A stretch of DNA of 8,903 bases from JAWCLZ01 sp038850275 (GTDB lineage: Archaea; Halobacteriota; JAWCLZ01). The stretch covers positions 1-8,903 of the forward strand of contig JAWCLZ010000037.1 in NCBI GenBank assembly GCA_038850275.1, given 5' to 3'. Positions 1-6,370 of this stretch are shown here, in pieces. The notes below the pieces were generated by a model. That model was not told the origin of the DNA and ran no database searches. It worked only from the letters and a program-made list of their open reading frames with translations. Each line of letters starts with the position of its first letter. Positions within the stretch are counted from its first letter, which is position 1. A program made the position numbers and the translations under genes.

Positions 1-29
1 TTTTTTTCCATAACCCTAATGGTCAGGAA

Positions 30-38
30 ATTTTTATA
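30..38 (-). promoter_or_regulatory. Candidate TATA box for a gene leaving the left edge
   Basis: On the minus strand this reads TATAAAAAT. Its centre lies about 23-25 bases upstream of a minus-strand ATG at 11-9 that continues as M-E-K before the window ends. That spacing fits an archaeal leaderless transcript, where the TATA box sits about 26 bases before the first base of the start codon. Only three codons of the possible gene are visible, so the gene itself cannot be supported. The four tandem 12-bp units just upstream are probably part of the same control region. Confidence 0.3.
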
Positions 39-42
39 CTCT

Positions 43-90
43 GCTCATTTTATAGCTCACTTTATAGCTCATTTTATGGCTCATTTTATA
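43..90. repeat. Four tandem copies of a 12-bp unit, TATA-like on minus strand
   Basis: The plus strand carries GCTCATTTTATA at 43-54, GCTCACTTTATA at 55-66, GCTCATTTTATG at 67-78 and GCTCATTTTATA at 79-90. On the minus strand each unit reads TATAAAATGAGC or a one-base variant, so a TATA-like element recurs every 12 bases, slightly more than one helical turn. A further TATAAAAA follows at 31-38 after a four-base insertion. The array may be a set of transcription-factor sites or a simple tandem duplication. The rest of 1-225 is AT-rich and I see no gene, RNA or strong terminator in it. A ten-base direct repeat, TTAATTGTTT, occurs at 208-217 and 226-235, spanning the end of the neighbouring gene. 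Confidence 0.85.
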
Positions 91-225
91 CTTGCTCAAT
101 GCTTCGTCTACCTTCGATAGAGAGCTTGAGTTCGATTGCAAAATGAATAATTGGAAAGGTATATGTTGTTTTCGATATTGCTTAGTGAATTATCACATAA
201 TCGAATCTTAATTGTTTAAATGCGA

Positions 226-879
226 TTAATTGTTTTGAATAGAGTTTTTAAGCAGAGCTATATACACTGCAATGGCATATTCTTCTATTTCTTTAAATAT
301 CTCTCGCCCTCTGGCTAGATGCCTCTGAATCTCTATGATTTCCCTCTGGATCTCTTCCTCAGTTAGAAGCGAGGGATATTGAGTGAGCAGAGCCTTTAAA
401 TATCTGGGTAAAAAGGGATATTGTGACTCAACTTCTTCACTTATATATAATTCTCTTTCCTTTTGAGTGAGAGGTGGATAGACCTTGGTATATTTACGCT
501 GCTCCTCAAAAAGCTTGTCAACTTCTACTTCAAATGCATTTAAAAACCACTGGGTTAAGATTTCTTCATTGCGAGATTCTAGGTAGTTATCTAAGGTTTG
601 CTTAGCAACTTTATTCGAAGCCTTCTTAAACCTCCTTAATACCTCTTCATCTGTACCCCTGAGGCACTCTTGAATATATTTAAGGCACTCAACTGCTTTT
701 TTTCCAGCTTGACTTCTATATCTAAGCGCTCTCTCTAGGTCTCTCTTCAATTCCTCTGGGATTGGAATTTCCCTCGGGCTTGCTTTTATCTCTAATTGCA
801 TTGCTATAAATTTCCGTTGAAAAATGCGGTTTATAGCTGACCTTAGCTCTAGTTCAATTTCCTCAATCTTCTTGCCCAT
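226..879 (-). CDS. Hypothetical charged, all-helical protein (217 aa)
   Basis: I do not recognise this family. The product is very rich in Glu, Lys and Arg, has no signal peptide, membrane segment or cysteine motif, and looks almost wholly alpha-helical. Helix-favouring stretches lie at about 1-35, 42-75, 77-130 and 172-212, separated by Pro-containing turns near 34-41, 135-137 and 155-158. The ATG start is supported by a GGGAG ribosome site three bases upstream. It is the last gene of the leftward operon: only nine bases separate it from the stop of the solenoid gene, so the two are almost certainly co-transcribed. A role as a small soluble partner or adaptor of the solenoid protein is inference from position and predicted helicity. 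The gene looks intact, and its reality is supported by the ribosome site, the tight spacing and normal codon use. Confidence 0.75.
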   Translation of the reverse strand: MGKKIEEIELELRSAINRIFQRKFIAMQLEIKASPREIPIPEELKRDLERALRYRSQAGKKAVECLKYIQECLRGTDEEVLRRFKKASNKVAKQTLDNYLESRNEEILTQWFLNAFEVEVDKLFEEQRKYTKVYPPLTQKERELYISEEVESQYPFLPRYLKALLTQYPSLLTEEEIQREIIEIQRHLARGREIFKEIEEYAIAVYIALLKNSIQNN

Positions 880-888
880 TATCTCCCT

Positions 889-2724
889 TCATATTTTATA
901 GCAATTGACCTCATACCACTCTTTTGCCTCAATTTTCCCAAGTGCTTGAATGAACTCGGTTTTAATCTCAAATTCTGAGAAATGCGAGTTCCAAGCTGCT
1001 TTCCTTAGATTTATCTTCTCAAGTTTAAATAGCAAGCTCTCGAGAGCATTTTTAATTCTAACCCTAGGGGTGCAATCTTGCGCTATAACTACGTAATCAA
1101 ATTTTTCCCCTTGAGCATAGTGCTTAATTTGCTCTATAAATTCTTTAGCAAATATATCTATGTCTTCTTTTCTACCGCTGAGAATTGGATGCTCAGTTTT
1201 AATGGAGAGATTATCTATGAGGAGCACGTTTTTATTCTCAGCATCTTTGCAAACAACTGCATAGACATTACCCACCCATTCCTCTCCATCGAAGATCTTA
1301 AAGAGCAAAAAAGCAGGGTCTACAACGTGGGCAATACCAGGGAGGAATAGTCTGTCCTTGAGGCAGTCTTGACTCACATCACCCTTGGAGAGATCGCTTA
1401 TTCCTCTTTCAGATAGTATAAATCTAAATTCGCCTAAGCCGCTTGCTTTTCCTATGTGTGCTTCAAGATTTTTTTCCACTTCAGCTTTTTCTTTTAGAAG
1501 AGGAGCTATATGCCGGTCGTAAAATTTCTGTCCAATTAATTTCTCGCGAGCTAGAGTTCTTATGTTATGCCACCAGTACTCAGCCATTAAATTCAATTTA
1601 AGCACAGGGTCTAGCTGAGCAGCAATTTTCCTCCTTATTTCCTCTGTCTCTTTAAAAGCATATGCTTCAATTAACAAAAGCACATATCTAGCTCTCCCCT
1701 CAATTTCGCATTGCTGCAGCTCGTGGAGTAATATCTCTATCATAGTTCTAAGATTTCCTTGATTTACTCCCTCTTCTAGGGTTTTTTCAATCGAAATTCC
1801 CTTATCGCGAATTCGCTTATACAAGCCAGTATATAATCGCTCGTGCTTAATTCTAAGTTCAGCTATTATTTCTCTAACTACTTTCAAATCGCTGCTAATA
1901 GGCATTTTATCTGCATAGCTCTTGAGCTCCATCTTTGCTTTAATTGCTGAAACTTTATAATTCAAGCTAAATTTCACCCCAGGTGCATCGAATTTCTCTC
2001 CGAGGCCACCTGTTTCCTCTTTGAATTTGCGGTAGAAAAGAGGCTGCTCTGCTTGGAAGTAGTTATAGCAATTGCCATATCTCGCTATTTTCTCAAGAAT
2101 TAAGTTAAGAGTTTTTTTCTCAATTTTCTCCGTCAATTTCCTTTCCAGTGCAATAAGTCCAATGCAATCCTCATATCTGAGCCTCTCAATCTTTATCCCG
2201 AGTTTGAAAGCCTTTTGCCTCGCTTGAGATTTAAAATAATCTCTGGCTCTCTCCACGCATTTCTGAATCGAGAATGGGGAGCATAAATGAGCCATTAAAG
2301 CTTCATCAAGCATCGGCTCGCCCCAGAAACCCCTGGAGTATAAATCAAGAGCGAGGATAAATCTATTCCAGTTTGCCTCGCTGTGCTGCTTGAAATAATT
2401 TAAAATAATGCCTATATTCTTCAAGCAAAGCTCAAGCAATCGAGAATCCAAGTTAGAGATTCTTAAAGTCCAAGTTTTGAAGTCCTCTATACCTATTTTC
2501 TCTAGCGCTGGGTAAAGGGAAGCAATTGCATTGGATGGATCGATTTTCCTCTGATTTAAGCTAGCTGCGAATTCATAGATCAACTCAAGCTTCCCTACAA
2601 ATTCTCCTCTCCCAGTTAGCAGGGGAAGCGCATCTGTAAATACCATCTTTGGATCCAAGCCTAGATCAGCCATTTTGACTCCAAGTTGAAGCGCATGTGA
2701 AATCTCATTCTCTTTCAATGCAGC
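889..2724 (-). CDS. C-terminal fragment of giant alpha-solenoid protein, possible GNAT-like end domain
   Basis: This is the downstream part of a gene broken by the N run; about 611 codons are readable. The frame is already open at the gap (Ala-Ala then a TTG codon at 2718), so it need not start here. Residue numbers count the TTG as 1. Residues 1-75 continue the solenoid repeat, with GLDP at 20 and KIDP at 58, 38 residues apart as in the upstream fragment. Residues about 80-420 are long charged helices without recognisable repeats. Residues about 430-575 switch to mixed alpha/beta, with a GDVSQDC motif at 446-452, strand pairs at 468-490 and 497-505, a helix at 518-535 and a strand at 541-547. 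That strand-strand-helix-strand order resembles the acetyltransferase (GNAT) fold, but the canonical R-x-x-G-x-G/A acetyl-CoA loop is not visible, so catalysis is doubtful. Function is unknown. The small helical gene follows after nine bases. Confidence 0.7.
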   Translation of the reverse strand, partial: AALKENEISHALQLGVKMADLGLDPKMVFTDALPLLTGRGEFVGKLELIYEFAASLNQRKIDPSNAIASLYPALEKIGIEDFKTWTLRISNLDSRLLELCLKNIGIILNYFKQHSEANWNRFILALDLYSRGFWGEPMLDEALMAHLCSPFSIQKCVERARDYFKSQARQKAFKLGIKIERLRYEDCIGLIALERKLTEKIEKKTLNLILEKIARYGNCYNYFQAEQPLFYRKFKEETGGLGEKFDAPGVKFSLNYKVSAIKAKMELKSYADKMPISSDLKVVREIIAELRIKHERLYTGLYKRIRDKGISIEKTLEEGVNQGNLRTMIEILLHELQQCEIEGRARYVLLLIEAYAFKETEEIRRKIAAQLDPVLKLNLMAEYWWHNIRTLAREKLIGQKFYDRHIAPLLKEKAEVEKNLEAHIGKASGLGEFRFILSERGISDLSKGDVSQDCLKDRLFLPGIAHVVDPAFLLFKIFDGEEWVGNVYAVVCKDAENKNVLLIDNLSIKTEHPILSGRKEDIDIFAKEFIEQIKHYAQGEKFDYVVIAQDCTPRVRIKNALESLLFKLEKINLRKAAWNSHFSEFEIKTEFIQALGKIEAKEWYEVNCYKI

Positions 2725-2734
2725 NNNNNNNNNN
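2725..2734. other. Assembly gap (10 N) inside a repeat-rich gene
   Basis: Ten N bases separate two coding fragments on the minus strand. The upstream fragment ends on a complete codon (GCT, Ala) and the downstream one resumes on a complete codon (GCT, Ala), so the true gap should be a multiple of three. Ten N shifts the frame and creates a false stop at 2705. Measured between repeat motifs, the last GIDP before the gap and the first GLDP after it are 37 residues apart excluding the gap. Observed repeat spacings are 36-42, so the true gap is about 0-15 bases, or that plus one or more whole repeats. Confidence 0.95.
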
Positions 2735-4435
2735 AGCTAGAGCTGGTATACCATAATATAAAGTTTCATATGGGTCGATGCCTTGTTTAGTTAGCTTTAT
2801 GGCCAATTGAATGGCAGCTTTAAATTCACCCCCTTTTAAAACCATTGCTACTCTTGGAACAGCATGCTGTAAATGATCAGCCACCTCTAGCTGGCGATCT
2901 ACAAGTACATGCGCTAGTTTCAGGGTAATTTCAAATTCCTCCATACTTCGAAGAGTGGCAAATGCAGACGGTAAAATGTATGCAATTGAAGAAACATCTT
3001 CCTGAACTTTATTCAGCAGTTCCATTAACTGTATCAATACTTCTTCAAATTCTAAGTGATCTGCTGCAATTGCGGCTTCCAAACATACTTGGAGATTAGC
3101 GTAATTGCCACTTGCTATTATTCTTTCAATTTTTTCCAGCTTAACCATAAACTCCTCTAAGGAGCTTGCTTTCTTCGCTAGCGCTGGGAAAGTCGAGCTG
3201 AAGAGAGGCTTTGGATCGATTTTATTCTCCTGAAAAGCAACCATCAACTTCTCAACTAAACCCGTGGCTCTCTTAAATTCCGCAGCTGAAGCATTTGCAA
3301 ACATTGGCACTCCATACTGCAGTGCCAGGAGCGGATCTATCCCATTTGAGATCAATCTCTCTGCCATTTCAATGGCTGCTTCAAACTGGTTTTGATTCAT
3401 ATCATTAGCCGCCCAAGCAATGCCATATTTAAAGTTATTGCATGGATCTATTCCCCTTTTTGCAAGCAATGCTCCAAATTCGAGCGATCGCGTTAACTGC
3501 TCTAGCGATTTAGCTGTAGCAGCCAGGGCTCTCAAGCCATAGAAAAGAGTTGCTTTAGGATTTATCCCGTTTTCATCAAGCTCCACCACAAGTGATTCAA
3601 GAGCGAGTAATCCCTGCTTTAAATCCTCAGCTGATTTAGCAAATTTCAGGAGCGCTCGAGTGCCATATCTAAATACATCCTTTGGATCTATGTTTCTCGC
3701 GATCAATCTCTCAGCCATTTGCGCCATCAAATCCAGTTCATTTGAACCAAGGAAAGCTGCAGCTTCAATTGCCCTTGGAAATCCAAATTGAAGCAATCCA
3801 GCAGGATCTCTATTTCTTTTAGCCATAGCCAAGCCTAGCAGAAGCCCAGTCTCAAGCTGCTTAGCACTAATAGTTGCTCTAGCAAGAGAGCCAATGCTTT
3901 GAAGCGTGCTCTCTATATTCAATTTTCTCCTTAGCAGAGTATCAAGCAGCTCCCTGAATATTTGAATGGCTTGCAATTTACTCTCCTCTACAGCATTAAA
4001 CATTGAGGCAATTGCTTGATGAAGGAGATATTGCTGCTTGACTTTGATATTCAAACATAGCTGCTGAACCTCATTCAAATAAACCTTAAATTCCAGCTTG
4101 CTCTTAGCAGATTTTGAAATAGCTGGAATTGAATAGTGAAGCAGTGCCCAAGGATCTATTCCAGATTTAGCCAGTTTTAAAGCGAGTTCAAAAGCTGCAT
4201 TAAGCATTTCTGGATCTGAAATTGATTGAAGTGCCGAAGCAATGCCATATCTTATGGAATAATCTGGATTTATGCCGAGGGCGGCTATATCAGCGGTGAA
4301 ATTCAAAATGAAAAGGAGTTCATCTGCATTTCTAGCTCTATTTACAGCTACAGCAAGAAGATCTTCAAGCTCTTCATCCCTAAAGCTTTCGAGTTCCCTC
4401 GCAATGCTAGCAATTTTCCCATCAAGCTGATGCAT
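2735..4435 (-). CDS. N-terminal fragment of giant alpha-solenoid repeat protein
   Basis: 567 residues are readable before the gap; they belong with the 889-2724 fragment. After a helical lead of about 50 residues the chain is a series of about 14 helical-hairpin repeats with a period near 38. Each pairs an amphipathic helix (like AAIEMAERLISN) with a turn, G/N-I-D/N-P, and a second helix beginning x3-L-x-YG-I/V-P-A-L/F-A. Turn motifs fall at about 54, 92, 208, 248, 290, 328, 365, 405 and 552. Repeats near 129, 171, 444, 481 and 516 have lost all or part of the GIDP turn. No signal peptide or transmembrane segment is seen. The architecture implies a protein- or nucleic-acid-binding scaffold; it resembles TPR/HEAT solenoids in form only and I cannot name a family. 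The ATG start lies 26 bases after the metallopeptidase stop and lacks a clear ribosome site, with a short direct repeat around it. Confidence 0.8.
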
Positions 4436-4459
4436 ATTTTTAACTCATATTTTAACTCA
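4433..4459. repeat. Short direct repeat at the solenoid gene start
   Basis: CATATTTTTAACTCA (4433-4447) is followed by CATATTTTAACTCA (4446-4459), differing by one T. On the minus strand each reads TGAGTTAAAA(A)TATG. One copy supplies the ATG start of the solenoid gene. The other supplies an upstream ATG-AGT-TAA minimal reading frame. No G-rich ribosome site is present in this gap, so the repeat may matter for translation start or for an internal promoter. This is inference from position only. Confidence 0.5.
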
Positions 4460-4461
4460 AC

Positions 4462-5544
4462 TTAAAATTGATTGAGCTGATGAAAAAGACTTTGGTTAAA
4501 AGCTATAGCCAATTGTTTAGCTCTTTCAAAAACAGCTTCTCTAGCTCTATTTAATTCTTCATCTGAATAAAAGTTTAAATCATTTAGAAATGCCGATATC
4601 AATTCAGCTTCAAGTTTGCGCTTCTCAATTAATACTTTAAATTCAACGGGGGGATCGAATATATCCAAAATATGTGAGCTAAGCAGTCCTAGCTTTTGCT
4701 TCTCTGGCAGTTGGAAGATGAATGCAATTGTTCCTTTAATCTCATCCTCCCAAATTGTATCTGCAAGTGCATCATTCACCGCAGTTATAAAGGCATCCAA
4801 TGCTAAGTCTCCTCTGGATATGCAAAACTTTTTAAAAGCATTATAGGTGGAGTGGGGTAAATATTTCTTCGCGGCAAAGTGGCCTAGTTCATGGGCTATC
4901 CAAGCTTTAAGCTTCCACTCCGCAGCTCTCTTCACCGCTCCTTCAATTTTAATTGGCTCAGCATTGAAGTCTCTAAGTTCAGTTAAATTGCAGAGCTCGA
5001 TTTCAAGCAGCTGCTTTTTCACACCACTAGCATTTCTCAGCTCCTCAATTCTCCTCCAAACTGAGAATTCCGCTGAGCGCTTTCTGCCTACGATAATCTT
5101 TTGCTCGTGATTGTAAAGCGAGGGGGTGTTTAACTCGCAGTTGCATATCAATTCTCTATGGATTAAATAAACATCGACCTCTTGTCTCTTGCTATGCTCT
5201 TCGATCTCGCCAAGCAAAAGCTTGAGCTTACCGCCATAGCCAGAGCTGCAGTAATAAAGATAGCCTTTTGGTATAAGCTGCTCGTTAACCTCAGCCATAT
5301 CCAGCGAGTAGAAATCTTCTTGAAATGGAGCGAAGGGGATATATTCATGTTTATATTTACAATAGTTATTGTCTTCGCGATATTCCTCCCAGAGGGGATG
5401 GCTTTCATAGAACTTTCTTCTTAGAGTATCCTTAATCCAGTACTCCCTGATCCCCCTTGGAATTCGGGGATCGTAGCAGAATTTTGCGTCCTCAAAATTG
5501 GCAATTGCCTGAAGCTTTTGCTTCAACTCAGCTAAATCGAGCAT
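4462..5544 (-). CDS. Putative HExxH zinc metallopeptidase (360 aa), gluzincin-like
   Basis: The signature is HELGH at residues 218-222 inside a helix (about 213-227), the zinc-binding and catalytic motif of many metallopeptidases. The nearest candidate for the third ligand is NDALAD at 257-262, which resembles the NExxxD motif of thermolysin-type gluzincins but with Asp in place of Glu. The N-terminal 200 residues match no family I know and include six of the seven cysteines, among them C134 and C136. The C-terminal 55 residues are helical. There is no signal peptide or membrane segment, so it should act in the cytoplasm. The ATG at 5544 is preferred. The same frame stays open to 5697, but that extension is antisense to Ku, and a GGTGG at 5558-5562 precedes the chosen start, somewhat far away. 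It is the first gene of the leftward operon, 26 bases before the solenoid gene. The substrate is unknown; the solenoid partner or a DNA-end protein are guesses. Confidence 0.75.
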   Translation of the reverse strand: MLDLAELKQKLQAIANFEDAKFCYDPRIPRGIREYWIKDTLRRKFYESHPLWEEYREDNNYCKYKHEYIPFAPFQEDFYSLDMAEVNEQLIPKGYLYYCSSGYGGKLKLLLGEIEEHSKRQEVDVYLIHRELICNCELNTPSLYNHEQKIIVGRKRSAEFSVWRRIEELRNASGVKKQLLEIELCNLTELRDFNAEPIKIEGAVKRAAEWKLKAWIAHELGHFAAKKYLPHSTYNAFKKFCISRGDLALDAFITAVNDALADTIWEDEIKGTIAFIFQLPEKQKLGLLSSHILDIFDPPVEFKVLIEKRKLEAELISAFLNDLNFYSDEELNRAREAVFERAKQLAIAFNQSLFHQLNQF

Positions 5545-5558
5545 ATTATAATATATTT
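5545..5558 (+). promoter_or_regulatory. Candidate TATA box for the Ku-ligase operon
   Basis: ATTATAATATATTT is the only strong TATA-like stretch between the divergent genes on this strand. It predicts a transcript start near 5576, leaving a leader of about 27 bases that includes the GAGGGAG ribosome site. It abuts the start codon of the divergent metallopeptidase gene, so initiation in one direction would probably interfere with the other. Confidence 0.45.
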
Positions 5559-5565
5559 CCACCTT

Positions 5566-5575
5566 ACATATTTTT
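5566..5575 (-). promoter_or_regulatory. Candidate TATA box for the metallopeptidase operon
   Basis: The minus strand reads GAAAAATATGT here. Its centre is about 26 bases before the ATG at 5544, which would give a leaderless transcript. The match to an archaeal TATA consensus is moderate, and the GGTGG at 5558-5562 is an alternative start signal for a leadered transcript. Confidence 0.3.
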
Positions 5576-5591
5576 CTGAGAGGAAAAGAAA

Positions 5592-5598
5592 GAGGGAG
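5592..5598 (+). promoter_or_regulatory. Ribosome binding site of Ku
   Basis: GAGGGAG lies four bases before the ATG at 5603 and supports that start. The protein then begins with the conserved MRAIWSG of prokaryotic Ku. Confidence 0.75.
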
Positions 5599-5602
5599 TA
5601 AA

Positions 5603-6370
5603 ATGAGGGCAATTTGGAGCGGTACCATTAGCTTTGGACTGGTGAATATTCCTGTGAAGCTATATGTTGCAACTGAAAGCAAAGATGTGGCTTTCACAAG
5701 CCTGCATTCTATCTGTGGAACTCCATTGAAGAGACCCTATTGGTGCACGCGCTGTGGAAGAGAAGTGCCTTATAATGAGATAGATAAGGGCTATGAATAT
5801 GTCAAAGATCGCTACGTAGTTCTATCGGAAGGAGACTTCGAAAAACTGCCCATTGAAACTTCAAGGCGATTGGAAATAATAAATTTCGCAGCAGCCAGCG
5901 AAATAGATCCAATATACTATGAAACCAACTATTACTTAGGTCCTGATGGAAATGATGCTAAAGCTTTTGAGCTCTTCAGAGAAGTGCTGAGTAAAAAAAA
6001 TAAAGTTGCAATTGCCAAAATTACATTTCGCCGAAAGGAGCACATTGCAGCAATAAGACCTGGGGAAAATCACTTGATAATGAGCACCCTTTTCTATGCC
6101 CATGAAATAAGAGACCCCAAGCTAATTGCCTACCCTAAACCTGAGATATCTGATATGGAATTAGAGTTGGCTGAAGTTTTAATCGAGAGATTATCAGGGA
6201 GTTTTGAGCCTGAGAAATATCGAGAGAGATATAGAGAGGCATTGCTTGAATTGATAAAGGCAAAGATCGAGGGAAAAGAAGTCAAAGTAATTTTGCCTGA
6301 GGCGAAGCCAACAGTTGACTTAATGACAGCGCTTAAAGCAAGCGTGGAAGCCCTTAAAAGCAAAGCATGA
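5603..6370 (+). CDS. ku: Prokaryotic Ku, non-homologous end joining DNA end-binding protein
   Basis: Ku forms a homodimeric ring that threads onto double-strand DNA ends and recruits the end-joining ligase. The family signature is clear from the first residue: MRAIWSG then SFGLVNIPVKLY (10-21). It continues with a KGYEY block (62-66), IDP-x-YY near 101-106, the NYYLGPDG segment (109-116) and the RRKEHIAAIRPGE region (143-155). HEIRDP at 167-172 matches the family's D/HE-V/I-RD motif. H35-x2-C38 with C48-x2-C51 matches the metal-binding HxxC...CxxC found in many bacterial and archaeal Ku proteins. At 255 residues it has the core ring plus a short Lys-rich C-terminal tail (245-255), without the long extensions of some bacterial Ku. 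It is first in a rightward operon, and its stop overlaps the ligase start (ATGA), implying translational coupling. All conserved blocks look intact. Confidence 0.96.
   Translation: MRAIWSGTISFGLVNIPVKLYVATESKDVAFTSLHSICGTPLKRPYWCTRCGREVPYNEIDKGYEYVKDRYVVLSEGDFEKLPIETSRRLEIINFAAASEIDPIYYETNYYLGPDGNDAKAFELFREVLSKKNKVAIAKITFRRKEHIAAIRPGENHLIMSTLFYAHEIRDPKLIAYPKPEISDMELELAEVLIERLSGSFEPEKYRERYREALLELIKAKIEGKEVKVILPEAKPTVDLMTALKASVEALKSKA

Noticed and set aside
43..90. CRISPR array
   Set aside because: Units are 12 bp and directly abutting, with no spacers.
98..145. Short plus-strand frame of 15 codons in the left intergenic region
   Set aside because: No ribosome site, very short, and nothing recognisable in the peptide.
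1078..1350. Plus-strand open frame of 90 codons
   Set aside because: It lies opposite the well-supported solenoid C-terminal coding frame, has no ribosome site, and its translation shows no family features.
2716..2718. TTG as a true start of a separate downstream gene
   Set aside because: The frame is open upstream into the gap, no ribosome site is visible, and the repeat continues across the gap with correct spacing.
2705..2724. Stop codon ending the upstream solenoid fragment shortly after the N run
   Set aside because: It arises only because ten N bases shift the frame; the other frame continues the repeat without interruption.
4226..5424. Several plus-strand and minus-strand open frames of 76-87 codons
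   Set aside because: They overlap the metallopeptidase or solenoid coding frames in other phases, with no independent support.
5545..5697. N-terminal extension of the metallopeptidase up to 5697 with a hydrophobic, signal-like segment
   Set aside because: It is antisense to the Ku coding start and the divergent promoter region; the hydrophobic stretch mirrors conserved Ku codons. The ATG at 5544 is the reasonable start.
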